A stretch of 38,221 nucleotides of DNA from Veronia pacifica (GCF_001707825.1 NZ_LYBM01000050.1:1-38221), one strand, 5' to 3'. Shown: positions 8,380-15,841, counted from the stretch's first letter. The notes: generated by a model from the letters alone, not told the origin. Numbers and translations are program-made.

Positions 8380-8628
8380 ATGGCAACCGTAAAACTTAGC
8401 TTCCCTCTCAAGCGTGGCGAAAAAGCCATTAAAACCCTTGATATCACCAAACCAGATACCGGCAGCCTGCGCGGACTGGAGATCTTTTCCCTGTTGCGGA
8501 TGGACGTGAATGCCCACCGCCAGCTGTTGCCACGTATCAGCAGCCTGACAGCCAACGAATTTGATGCCCTCGACCCGGTTGATCTGGTCGCGGTGCAAAC
8601 CGAGGTGGTCGGTTTTTTCACGGGCTGA
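8380..8628 (+). CDS. E: Tail assembly chaperone gpE
   Basis: An 82-residue protein (MATVKLSFPLKRGEKAIKTLDITKPDTG...) of the P2 gpE type, placed between tube and tape measure. GGAGGAG lies just upstream of its ATG. In this family the zero-frame product binds the tape measure protein during tube assembly, together with a rarer frameshifted longer form. The frame ends ...VGFFTG just after a TTTTTTC heptamer (8613-8619). Confidence 0.88.
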   Translation: MATVKLSFPLKRGEKAIKTLDITKPDTGSLRGLEIFSLLRMDVNAHRQLLPRISSLTANEFDALDPVDLVAVQTEVVGFFTG

Positions 8629-8795
8629 CCTCAGTCCCGGCCGATGTGATGGAAGCCGAGGCTGACATTTTTCTGGTGTTCACCGGTTTCAATCCGGCCG
8701 TCACCGGGGCCATGCCGCTCGAGGAACTGATGGACTGGCACCGGATCGCGGTGGCACGTCATCAGATCGCGACAGAGCGAACCAATGCCGGGTAG
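8380..8795 (+). CDS. gpE+E' frameshift fusion (programmed -1 slip)
   Basis: The zero-frame codons GGT TTT TTC form a T TTT TTC slippery heptamer at 8613-8619, 6 bases before the E stop codon. A -1 slip continues in an open frame: HGLTSVPADVMEAEADIFLVFTG..., then MPLEELMDWHRIAVARHQIATERTNAG, stopping at the TAG at 8793. The fusion would be 138 residues. The extension has the acidic helix and LMDWHRIA-type motif typical of E' in P2-like phages. It lacks its own good ribosome site, supporting expression by slippage. The E/E' pair chaperones the tape measure. Confidence 0.87.
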
Positions 8796-8839
8796 TCCTC
8801 AGGGGCCACCCGGCCTTTTTTTGTTTGTAAGGAAAGAAT

Positions 8840-11578
8840 ATGGCTGATATCCCCAGTAATCTTTCGGTGATGATGGAGAGGGCCGACTCCATCACCGCCT
8901 CACTCAGCAAACTGCCGGAGATCTTTCGGTCAAACACAACGGCTATCGACAGTCTGGAAAAAGCCCTCAATCGTCTGGCTGATAAAATTGGAAACCACGG
9001 GTCTGACGACCTTTCTTCTTCGTCGTCCTCCGAGAAAGTCTCTGGAAAATCGAAAGTAGGTAAAACAGAACGACTCAAAAACCAAATGGGTCAGAGTAAG
9101 GAGCAAATCGAGGGGATCACAGGTGCTGCTGTCAAACTTCATCACCAGTACGGTCTCATTGCCAGTGTGCAGGGTAACTTAGGAAGCCTCGGCATCGATG
9201 ATGCAGGTATCCAATTTATCACCCAAGAAGCGAAGGATTTCTCCAATACTTGGAGTGGCACTTCTCAGAGCGATTTTCTTCAGACCAGTTACCGTATTAA
9301 GGACGGTATTGCGGGTCTATCGGACGAAGCGGTTGCTGGTTTTTCCCGTATATCCACTCTGACAGCAGGTGCGACCAATACGTCTGCTGAGCAGATGACA
9401 CAGCTTTTTACCCAAGCGTATCACACTCATCGTCAGCAATTTGAACAGTTCGGTACCAGCACGGTTAGAGGCTGGGAGAAGTTATCGGCGGCTGAGCGCG
9501 ACATAAAGTTTGGTGAGTACCTCAGTCAAGGTATCTCAGCCAGTGTTCAGATGCTCTCTGCGAATGGTGAGAAGATGCATGGTGCGCTCTCTGCTCTCGG
9601 AGCATCGGCCACTCAGGCAAATGTACCTTTTGCTGAACAACTGGCGATACTGAGCGAGCTACAAAAAAGTGGCAGTTCTGGTGAAGCGGCTGGCAAGCAA
9701 TATGCATCCTTTGTTGATAATTCATCCCGCATTGGCGAAGCCTTAAAGCTTGAAAGTAGCGGCGAAGGGCCTATTTCAACAACTGAGATAATTGCTCAGC
9801 TTCGCGGTAAATATGGCGATAGCCTCGAACAAAACGAACAGGCAGAACTTCTTAATGCACTGGGCAGCAAAATGGGCGGTCCATCCAGTTCAGCCGCGAA
9901 TGACAGCCTGTCAGTGATCAAGGCGCTCTTATCAGGAGGAGATAATGTAGCCGCTAACACTGAAAAGATGCAAACTGCTCTTCAGCAGGGTATGTCTGTG
10001 ACCGTGAAGATGGCAGGAGACAACCTGAAAGGCCCCAATGAATCTTTGATGCTAATGCAGCAACGTTTTACTAACCTTGCCGTGGTGTTGGGAGAATCGC
10101 TGGCTCCGGTGGTGATGCTGTTTGCTGATCTTTTGGGGCAGGGGGCGATGATGGTGGCTGATCTTGCCGAACGTTTCCCCGTGCTGACCCAGTTTCTCCT
10201 CGGTGGTGTAATGGTATTTGCTGCGCTGAAAACGGCGATGCTCGGAGCCCATGCCGTCCAGCTTGGTTACAATTTACTCATGGGGTCGACAACCACCAAT
10301 GCTGGCCGACTATCTAGCTTTCTGTCCGGACTTGCATTACGTACCAGAGGCATGGCTTTGGCACAGGGGCTCCTCAATGCTGCCACCGTTACCGGGCGAG
10401 GGGCCCAGCTAAAGTACCTATATACACTGTCATATTTACGCGTCAGTATCCCTGCAATGCTCGGGTCAATGCGTAAATTATTGTCTTTCACACGTCTGGC
10501 CACGTTTGCACAACGGGCACTTAATCTCGTCATGCGTGCCAATCCTATTGGTTTGATCATTGGCGCCATCGGTCTCCTTATTCCCATTGTGACAGTGCTG
10601 ATTGATAAGTTTGGTGCTCTGGGATCATGGTTCGGTAGTTTTTTTGGCGGCGATGATGAAAAAGAAGTCAACATTTCCAAGAAAACGAAAGTGGAGCAAG
10701 TGCAGTCTTCGGTGAATGATGCGGGTGCAGACCATGCAGCCATTGCACAAGCGTCCGGAGCGAGTTCGAAGGCATTGTCAGTAAACCCGGTCACTTTTGA
10801 TTATATTCCCGACGCTACAGCGTTAACTGATCAACATGGGACGAATTTCACTGCGGCTCATACTAATCTGGCTTATCCGGCCGTTGGGCAACACGCAGCT
10901 GCCAATGCGCAGTCTTATTACCCGGTTGCCACCGATGTTCATTCAGCGTTGGCTTCAAAAGGGGCAGACTATCCTGTCGTTAATCAGCCTCCGGTGGTTG
11001 CAAATACACAGTCACTGTATCCGGTCGCTGCCAGTATTCATCCAACTGTGGCTGAAAAAGGGTCAGACTATCCGAGAATCGCTGGATTGGAGACAGTAGG
11101 TACGTATTCCGGGATGGGCTACCCTGTCGTTAATCAGCCTCAGGTGATTAACGACACACAGTCACTATACCCTGTTGCCGCCGATGTTCATTCAGCGTTG
11201 GCTTCAAAAGGGGCAGACTATCCCGTCGTTAATCAGCCTCCGGTGGTTGCAAATACACAGTCAATGTATCCGGTTGCTAACAGTATTCATCCGGCCATGG
11301 CTGAAAAAGAGTTGGGCTATCCAATGGCCGTTGGATTGGATATTTCAGGCGGGCAGTCAGGTATCGGCTACCCCGCCACAACGGGTATCCAGCCTGTCGC
11401 AACCGGGCTCAGTGCCAATACCGCAGGGCCATCGACTTATTCCTCCAATTATCAAATCCATATTCAGCAGCAACCCGGTGAGCAGGGAGAAGATGTCGCC
11501 CAACGGGTGCATCAGGAGCTGGAACGCCGTGAACGAGAGCGGGCCCGCTATGGCCGCGCTGTGCTGTATGACCAGTAA
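8840..11578 (+). CDS. T: Tail tape measure protein gpT
   Basis: A 912-residue tape measure protein; its length should set tail length. It begins with a helical region (LSKLPEIFRSNTTAIDSLEKALNRLADKIG) and a Ser-rich linker, followed by a long helical body. Two hydrophobic stretches (about residues 415-480 and 550-600, e.g. NPIGLIIGAIGLLIPIVTVLI) are the kind that insert into the host inner membrane. The C-terminal part (about 670-850) is replaced by repeats in which each 16-17 residue unit starts with YP. It ends with a highly charged helix (EDVAQRVHQELERRERERARYGR) typical of P2 T C-termini. AGGA precedes the ATG. Confidence 0.93.
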   Translation: MADIPSNLSVMMERADSITASLSKLPEIFRSNTTAIDSLEKALNRLADKIGNHGSDDLSSSSSSEKVSGKSKVGKTERLKNQMGQSKEQIEGITGAAVKLHHQYGLIASVQGNLGSLGIDDAGIQFITQEAKDFSNTWSGTSQSDFLQTSYRIKDGIAGLSDEAVAGFSRISTLTAGATNTSAEQMTQLFTQAYHTHRQQFEQFGTSTVRGWEKLSAAERDIKFGEYLSQGISASVQMLSANGEKMHGALSALGASATQANVPFAEQLAILSELQKSGSSGEAAGKQYASFVDNSSRIGEALKLESSGEGPISTTEIIAQLRGKYGDSLEQNEQAELLNALGSKMGGPSSSAANDSLSVIKALLSGGDNVAANTEKMQTALQQGMSVTVKMAGDNLKGPNESLMLMQQRFTNLAVVLGESLAPVVMLFADLLGQGAMMVADLAERFPVLTQFLLGGVMVFAALKTAMLGAHAVQLGYNLLMGSTTTNAGRLSSFLSGLALRTRGMALAQGLLNAATVTGRGAQLKYLYTLSYLRVSIPAMLGSMRKLLSFTRLATFAQRALNLVMRANPIGLIIGAIGLLIPIVTVLIDKFGALGSWFGSFFGGDDEKEVNISKKTKVEQVQSSVNDAGADHAAIAQASGASSKALSVNPVTFDYIPDATALTDQHGTNFTAAHTNLAYPAVGQHAAANAQSYYPVATDVHSALASKGADYPVVNQPPVVANTQSLYPVAASIHPTVAEKGSDYPRIAGLETVGTYSGMGYPVVNQPQVINDTQSLYPVAADVHSALASKGADYPVVNQPPVVANTQSMYPVANSIHPAMAEKELGYPMAVGLDISGGQSGIGYPATTGIQPVATGLSANTAGPSTYSSNYQIHIQQQPGEQGEDVAQRVHQELERRERERARYGRAVLYDQ
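10932..11347 (+). repeat. Higher-order tandem repeat inside the tape measure gene
   Basis: Segments 10932-11098 and 11181-11347 are close copies offset by 249 bases (83 codons); the first ~95 bases differ at only a few positions. At protein level each copy consists of shorter 16-17 residue units starting YP (YPVATDVHSALASKGAD, YPVVNQPPVVANTQSL, YPVAASIHPTVAEKGSD). The near-identity at DNA level implies recent duplication. Confidence 0.9.
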
Positions 11579-11587
11579 GGAAGAAGT

Positions 11588-12040
11588 ATGAATTCGCAAT
11601 CGCAGCCTCATGATAATAAGCCGCAATACAATTCGGTGATGATGGCGCTCGGCCAGTTTGAGTTTACGGTGAAAGGCACCCAGTACCAGCAGCTTCGCAC
11701 CTCGATGGGCTGGCGCTGGGAGAAGCGTGATCGTGATAACCGCCGTCCGGCCCTGCAGTTTAACGGTCCGGACTTAACATCCAAGACGCTGTCAATCAGC
11801 GTCTATCCCGAGCAGAAAACAGACCTTGACCGCCTGAGTAAGCTGGAACAAATGGGCAACACAGGCACCCCTATGCGACTGATTGGCGGCACGCCTTCCG
11901 GCGGCGCTGATCTGGGGCTATGGGTGATAGAGAAACTTGAGCGCACCGACCAGTTTTTTACCGATAACGGGATCCCACTGGAAGTGAAGGCGAGCTTAAC
12001 CATTAAGGAGTACGGCGAAGATGAACCGCAGACACAATGA
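11588..12040 (+). CDS. U: Tail protein gpU
   Basis: A 150-residue P2 gpU-family protein (VMMALGQFEFTVKGTQYQQLRTSMGWRWEKRDR, SISVYPEQKTDLDRLSKLEQMG, WVIEKLERTDQFFTDNGIPLEVKASLTIKEYGED). It starts 9 bases after T and overlaps X by 20 bases. The family is required for tail completion. Confidence 0.93.
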   Translation: MNSQSQPHDNKPQYNSVMMALGQFEFTVKGTQYQQLRTSMGWRWEKRDRDNRRPALQFNGPDLTSKTLSISVYPEQKTDLDRLSKLEQMGNTGTPMRLIGGTPSGGADLGLWVIEKLERTDQFFTDNGIPLEVKASLTIKEYGEDEPQTQ

Positions 12041-12239
12041 TTACCTGACCCTGGCGGGCGATATGCTGGATGCTATTTGTCACGCCGCTTATGGCCCGCG
12101 TCCCGGTGCCCTGGAGGCGGTGCTGGCTGACAATCCCGGCCTCGCTGCCTATGGCCCGGTGTTACCTACTAATGTGACAGTGTCACTGCCAGAGCTTGGA
12201 CCTGCCGAGAGCAGCAGCCAAATCAACCTGTGGGACTGA
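12021..12239 (+). CDS. X: Tail protein gpX (LysM-like)
   Basis: A 72-residue protein of the phage tail protein X family, a LysM-like fold (DYLTLAGDMLDAICHAAYG.RPGALEAVLADNPGLAAYGPVLP...VSLPEL). In P2 X lies in the head-lysis region; here it sits between U and D, the arrangement common in other P2-like phages and T6SS-like particles. It overlaps U by 20 bases and ends 3 bases before D. Probably binds peptidoglycan or the hub. Confidence 0.92.
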   Translation: MNRRHNDYLTLAGDMLDAICHAAYGPRPGALEAVLADNPGLAAYGPVLPTNVTVSLPELGPAESSSQINLWD

Positions 12240-12242
12240 ATC

Positions 12243-13214
12243 ATGGCAAAAACACATTACAAAGTGCTGGCTAACGGCCGGGATATTTCGGCGGTATTGC
12301 GCGACAGGCTGGAGCAGTTACTGGTGACAGACCGCGCCGGTCTGGCGGCAGACACCGTGATGTTGGCGCTGGATAACCGTGATGACAAGATTGCGTTTCC
12401 GGCCACCGGTGCCGAGCTCGAGATCTGGCTGGGTACCGGAGACCGCCAGTCTTATAAAGGTCTCTATCAGGTGACAGAGCTTGAAATGCCGCTTGAGACC
12501 CGCCAGTTGATCATTCACGCCACCGCCGCCCCCTTCCGCGATGCCATCAAATCCCCCCGCTCCCGCACCTATTCCGATATCCGCTTTGGAGATCTGGTCA
12601 GTCAGATCGCCGCCGTTCACGGGCTCACCCCTGTGGTGTCCACTGTGTTGGCGAACCGCCATTTTGAGCATATCAACCAGCAGGGCGAGTCTGATCTCAA
12701 TTTGCTCACCCGCCTCGCTACCCAAATGGGCGCCGTTGCCAAACCCGTGGCAGGACGCTTGCTGGTGACTCCTCGTGGCACCGGACAAAGTGCCAGCGGC
12801 AAGGCGATGCCCGAACACCGGATTGATGATCCGGCCCACTCCCGGGGCACCTTGCGGATCGCTGAGCGCAGTGAATACCGCGCGGTCGCCGGACGCTGGT
12901 TTGACGAAAAAAGTCAACGCTGGAAACAGGAAGTAGCCGGTGAGGGGGAGCCGTTACTGGTACTGAAAACAGGCTTCCGCTCCGGTGAGGACGCCGCCGA
13001 GGCAGCCAGCAGTGAGCTGACCCTGTTACAGCGGGCACGGCGTCACTTGTCTCTTGAACGTCCCCTGAATCCGGCGCTGGCAGCAGAAGCCCGGGTGCGG
13101 ATCAGCGGTCATCGAGCGGCGGCCAACGGGCAGTGGATCATTGCCGAGGCAACCCACATGATCACCGCCGGAGGCGTTGCCACCACGCGTCTCCAGCTCT
13201 ATGAGGCTCGATGA
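12243..13214 (+). CDS. D: Tail hub protein gpD
   Basis: A 323-residue P2 gpD-type hub protein (late-control D family). Typical segments are ISAVLRDRLEQLLVTDRAGLAADTVMLALDNRD, then LEIWLGTGD, YKGLYQVTELEM and FEHINQQGESDLNLLTRLATQMGAVAKPVAGRLLV. It forms the trimeric hub that joins the tube to the gpV spike. Last gene of the tail operon; no ogr-type late activator follows. Confidence 0.93.
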   Translation: MAKTHYKVLANGRDISAVLRDRLEQLLVTDRAGLAADTVMLALDNRDDKIAFPATGAELEIWLGTGDRQSYKGLYQVTELEMPLETRQLIIHATAAPFRDAIKSPRSRTYSDIRFGDLVSQIAAVHGLTPVVSTVLANRHFEHINQQGESDLNLLTRLATQMGAVAKPVAGRLLVTPRGTGQSASGKAMPEHRIDDPAHSRGTLRIAERSEYRAVAGRWFDEKSQRWKQEVAGEGEPLLVLKTGFRSGEDAAEAASSELTLLQRARRHLSLERPLNPALAAEARVRISGHRAAANGQWIIAEATHMITAGGVATTRLQLYEAR

Positions 13215-13249
13215 TATCCACAATACTGGGCGGCCCAAGACACGAAATG

Positions 13250-13287
13250 TTGGCATCACTCTTCTTTTACTGTATAAATATACAGTA
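13250..13287 (+). promoter_or_regulatory. SOS promoter with perfect LexA box
   Basis: TTGGCA (13250-13255) and TATAAA (13273-13278) are spaced by 17 bases, close to the sigma-70 consensus. The -10 lies inside a LexA operator, TACTGTATAAATATACAGTA at 13268-13287, whose core is CTGT-N8-ACAG. LexA binding would block the promoter, and DNA damage would open it. The start codon of the next gene is 18 bases beyond the operator. Confidence 0.9.
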
Positions 13288-13304
13288 GTTAGACAGGGGT
13301 ATTT

Positions 13305-13493
13305 ATGACAACGGTTTTTGATGACGGAACAGCCCGGGGCACACTGGAAAACCTGGCGAGTTTGCTGAATTTTCTGGCGGCCTCGGCAGCAAACGAAGAT
13401 ATCTGTGATCCCGGCCTGCATTTGGCGATCCTTCAGGCCAGCGTACTGGCACAGCACCTCAATGAACAGGCAATTTTTCAGGAACAGGCCTGA
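13305..13493 (+). CDS. Small SOS-regulated protein of unknown function
   Basis: A 62-residue acidic helical protein (MTTVFDDGTARGTLENLASLLNFLAASAANEDICD...) with AGGGG 7 bases before the ATG. I do not recognise the family. It is the first gene behind a perfect LexA operator, the position in which coliphage 186 and N15 keep SOS-induced antirepressors, but no similarity to those proteins is evident. It lies about 290 bases upstream of the RepA-like gene, where IncFII plasmids keep the copB repressor; the composition is not CopB-like. The gene itself looks real (promoter, operator, ribosome site, sensible composition). Confidence 0.72.
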   Translation: MTTVFDDGTARGTLENLASLLNFLAASAANEDICDPGLHLAILQASVLAQHLNEQAIFQEQA

Positions 13494-13629
13494 CAGGACA
13501 ATCTCGCAGAGCAAAAAAGGAAAAAAACAGACAGAACAAAGAGGAGCCGAGACAGACACTACACCCGACCTGTTTTATCCGGTATGGCAACCGGGCAGGA
13601 AGGACGTTATCAACCCTGGCCTGAAAGCA

Positions 13630-13654
13630 AAAACCCCGCCTGGCAGCGGGGTTT
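13630..13654 (-). terminator. Terminator of the antisense RNA
   Basis: A GC-rich hairpin (AACCCCGC and GCGGGGTT around CTGGCA) ends in TTTTTG on the minus strand but only TTTAATAT on the plus strand. It should therefore stop the antisense RNA more efficiently than the rep mRNA coming from the left. Confidence 0.75.
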
Positions 13655-13722
13655 AATATCATTCGTGATGCCCGTTAGAATTCCATGTTTGGCGACATGG
13701 AAAAAGCACCAAAAACTAGTCA
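13632..13722 (-). ncRNA. Putative CopA/Inc-type antisense RNA controlling the RepA-like gene
   Basis: On the minus strand a promoter TTGCAG (13757-13752), 17-base spacer, TAGAAT (13734-13729) predicts a transcript starting near 13722. It would contain a stem with 8-bp arms (TTCCATGT and ACATGGAA, 13681-13702) whose loop reads CGCCAA in the antisense and UUGGCG in the sense strand. It would end at a strong terminator (13654-13630; AAACCCCGC/GCGGGGTTTTTG). Size (~90 nt), loop and terminator match the copy-control antisense RNAs of IncFII and IncI plasmids, where the UUGGCG loop is the known target. No expression evidence is available here. Confidence 0.68.
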
Positions 13723-13751
13723 CTGCTGATTCTACGCATTGCGTTCGATAG
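13668..13751 (+). CDS. Putative leader peptide upstream of the RepA-like gene
   Basis: A 27-codon frame starting at ATG 13668 and ending at TAG 13749-13751. It runs through the antisense target hairpin and stops exactly on the left arm (GTTCGAT, 13743-13749) of a hairpin whose right arm (ATCGAAC, 13773-13779) lies just before the rep start. Ribosomes finishing the leader would open that hairpin, as Tap and RepY do in IncFII and IncI plasmids. Weak points: no good ribosome site, and the stop is 31 bases before the rep ATG rather than overlapping it. A second short frame (13684-13728) could serve instead. Confidence 0.42.
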   Translation: MPVRIPCLATWKKHQKLVTADSTHCVR

Positions 13752-13782
13752 CTGCAAGCCGATTGAGTAAAAATCGAACACT

Positions 13783-14604
13783 ATGAGCAATCAAGGCGCC
13801 GGGCAACTCCGGCGCAGGGCTTATCAGCCCTATTCCCGTGAAGAACAACGGCGCTGGGCAGCGGCGATGGCAGAAGACAATGCCAGCCATCTGTCGGCGT
13901 GTCTGGGCTTTACTGTCAGTCCCCGGTTACCTTTTGTGCTGCTACAGGCCGCCCGCAGCGTGGTGGACAGCATGGCAGACCGCAGCCGTCTCGGGGTGCG
14001 TATCTGTCAGCGTGCCGATCATTACTGTAACGTGGCCAGAGTGCTGGCGACCGCTATTCTGCATTATGATCTGGCCGCCAATCTGGTCGCGGTGCGTGAC
14101 AGCGCCGGGGTACTGAAACGCTGTGAAAACAGCCTGTTCGCCCAGCTTCTCAACATGCCTCCCCGCACTGTGGACAACGCCATCTACTCCCTCAAACGCA
14201 GCGGCCTTTACCTGTCGGTTGAGCAGCGCACCGTGAGCCGAGAACAGCCTGCCGCCGTGCGCGGGAGCGCCTCGATTAAACGTCTCAATATGTATCTGTT
14301 CGACCTGCTCGGTCTTGGCCGCTGGGCCAGTGTGCAGCGCAACAAGGCCCGTCAGCGTGTCGAACACAAACGTTTGTCTTCCCGTCAGGGATCGCCGTCG
14401 CTGGAAAGCTATCGCCGCACCGATGACAGCCTGCGTGCCAAGCGAAACCGGCAGCGGGAGCAGGCACGGCTGAGACGTTTGTCTGAGCACTCTTCTGAGC
14501 GGCCTGTCGAACATTTTGGCAACAAGATAAACAGCGCAGGCAGGCTGTCACTGACGGCTATTCGCGCCTTGCTGAATTTGCCCCTGCCCGACACGCCGGA
14601 CTGA
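13783..14604 (+). CDS. RepA-like replication initiator (IncFII type, tentative)
   Basis: A 273-residue basic protein. ILHYDLAANLVAV (about residues 92-104) resembles the FHYDPLANRV segment of IncFII RepA; a winged-helix-like part follows (LFAQLLNMPPRTVDNAIYSLKRSGLYLSVEQR, about 118-149). Next come an R-G..SIKRLNMYLFDLLGL segment and an Arg/Lys-rich tail, the same order as in RepA of R1/R100. The upstream leader has the antisense RNA, leader peptide and hairpin expected for that replicon class, which is the stronger argument. The ribosome site is weak, as expected for a coupled start. A terminator follows. It could instead be a phage-specific DNA-binding replication protein; no database comparison was possible. 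Confidence 0.55.
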   Translation: MSNQGAGQLRRRAYQPYSREEQRRWAAAMAEDNASHLSACLGFTVSPRLPFVLLQAARSVVDSMADRSRLGVRICQRADHYCNVARVLATAILHYDLAANLVAVRDSAGVLKRCENSLFAQLLNMPPRTVDNAIYSLKRSGLYLSVEQRTVSREQPAAVRGSASIKRLNMYLFDLLGLGRWASVQRNKARQRVEHKRLSSRQGSPSLESYRRTDDSLRAKRNRQREQARLRRLSEHSSERPVEHFGNKINSAGRLSLTAIRALLNLPLPDTPD

Positions 14605-14622
14605 GTCCCTCTTCCTTTTTGA

Positions 14623-14645
14623 TGCCGCTTCACTGCGGCGTTTTT
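14623..14645 (+). terminator. Intrinsic terminator after the RepA-like gene
   Basis: GCCGC and GCGGC pair over TTCACT, followed by GTTTTT. It lies 19 bases beyond the stop codon. Confidence 0.8.
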
Positions 14646-15073
14646 CGTGCCCGTTTCCCAGACCCCTGCCCCTTCGCCATATCAGACGGCAAAACGCCTC
14701 TCTGTAAGGCTTCTCTTCTTGCGATCCCCGATTGAAATGAAAACCTGATTCATATTTTTTTCTTGTGATAATAAGTTACTTACACCCTAACTGGCGTGAG
14801 ATATGACTAATAACTGGCGCACATTCCCCCAAATAAAAAGAAACAACATACAGGGCAAAAGATCTTTTTTTTTTTTTTGAGTGTTTTTTTTAAAAGCCAT
14901 TCGGTGTCACCGCAGGGGCCTTTAGTCTGACGACTGTCTGGCCGCGGTGTGGCGGAAAGCAAGCGGGACCGCCCGGCCTACTGACATGCTTGAAACTGCC
15001 TAATAAGACCGGACAGGCGCTGCGCGCGCCTTGCACAAGGAAGGCGCAGGGGTGGAAGAGATGGGAAAACGGC
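14646..15073. other. Non-coding region: AT-rich segment and GC-rich cos-like segment
   Basis: No gene is supported here. The left part (about 14735-14900) is AT-rich with TTGTGATAATAAG and a run of 14 T after an AAAAGATCTTTT palindrome. The right part (about 14935-15030) is GC-rich (GGCGGAAAGCAAGCGGG). IncFII origins lie a few hundred bases downstream of repA, and P2-like cos sites contain a GGCGGGGAAAGCA-type sequence, so either function could sit here. No consensus DnaA box was found. Both readings are speculative. Confidence 0.3.
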
Positions 15074-15841
15074 CTATGCCGGGGTGACTGCTGTTGCCTG
15101 TTTTATCTTTTTCAACTGCGTGATGTAGTTGCTCAGGTCGTGATCATCGCCAAGCGTCCATACCTCGCCAAAGGTGATATCAAACTCTTCATTGACGTGC
15201 TGGTAGTCATAGGAAAAGGTGTCTTTGAGTGGAACTTTTGGCACCAGTTCATGACTGTTGACCACCCGCCAAGACTGCTCAATCTGCGCGTTATAATAAT
15301 CGGCAAACTCCGGCGACCCGACGCGGGGACCGGCGAAGGTATAAAGCACAGGATGGGTCTGCGCCGTGTTGGCCGCGATATCTATGATATTCAGCACTGC
15401 GACGGCTGCGCCCAGACTGTGGCCGGTGACGTACAGCTTGCCCGTGATCACTTTTTTGCTGAGGTATTCCCGCACCACCTGCTGCGGTGAGGCCGCCGGT
15501 GTTCCCGTGTACACCTGATAAAATCCTTCCTCCACCTTGAGATCGCCGGGCAGATAATCGCAGCGGGTCTGCGGAACGTTAAGATCGTCCAGCCACTCCT
15601 CTGCCGTCTGGGTACCCCGCCAGCAGACGTACACATTGTCCCCTTTTGTGGCAATAAATCCGATGGGCACCTCGACCTCGCCGTCTTGCTCTTCTGCCAT
15701 CATGACCTTTTTGATGTGATAGCCCTGTGGTTTTTGCCAGGTCTGACCGTTTTGAAAGGCCTCAAGCTGAAGATAGGTCTGTTCACTGAGGGCGGCGAGC
15801 TCCAGCGCCACTTCGATGTTACATCCTGCAGGTATGTCCAC
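15074..15841 (-). CDS. Class 3 lipase-like hydrolase
   Basis: A 255-residue alpha/beta hydrolase of the lipase class 3 family, starting at a GTG (15841) behind AAGGAG. Visible landmarks are CWRGT (residues 73-77, the oxyanion segment), the nucleophile elbow GHSLG (140-144, Ser142), FAGPRVG (169-175) and DDHDLSNYI with the likely catalytic His234. The acid is normally Asp in a ND.VP..P motif; here the segment reads NSHELVPKVP, so Glu198 would replace Asp. No signal peptide is evident, so the enzyme is cytoplasmic or released by lysis. It is alone on the minus strand between two replication/maintenance blocks and looks like a lysogenic-conversion cargo gene. Confidence 0.85.
   Translation of the reverse strand: MDIPAGCNIEVALELAALSEQTYLQLEAFQNGQTWQKPQGYHIKKVMMAEEQDGEVEVPIGFIATKGDNVYVCWRGTQTAEEWLDDLNVPQTRCDYLPGDLKVEEGFYQVYTGTPAASPQQVVREYLSKKVITGKLYVTGHSLGAAVAVLNIIDIAANTAQTHPVLYTFAGPRVGSPEFADYYNAQIEQSWRVVNSHELVPKVPLKDTFSYDYQHVNEEFDITFGEVWTLGDDHDLSNYITQLKKIKQATAVTPA

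Noticed and set aside
8805-8823. Terminator between E' and the tape measure gene
   Set aside because: GGCC/GGCC gives only a 4-bp stem before the T-tract; too weak to call.
9050-9140. Ser-rich stretch in the tape measure as a frameshift or pseudogene sign
   Set aside because: The frame stays intact and such linkers occur between tape measure domains.
13405-13656. An 83-codon frame in a different register overlapping the SOS gene
   Set aside because: Low-complexity Lys/Pro-rich translation running into the antisense RNA terminator; no start signal.
13942-14514. A 190-codon minus-strand frame
   Set aside because: Antisense to the RepA-like gene, with no ribosome site and no family features.
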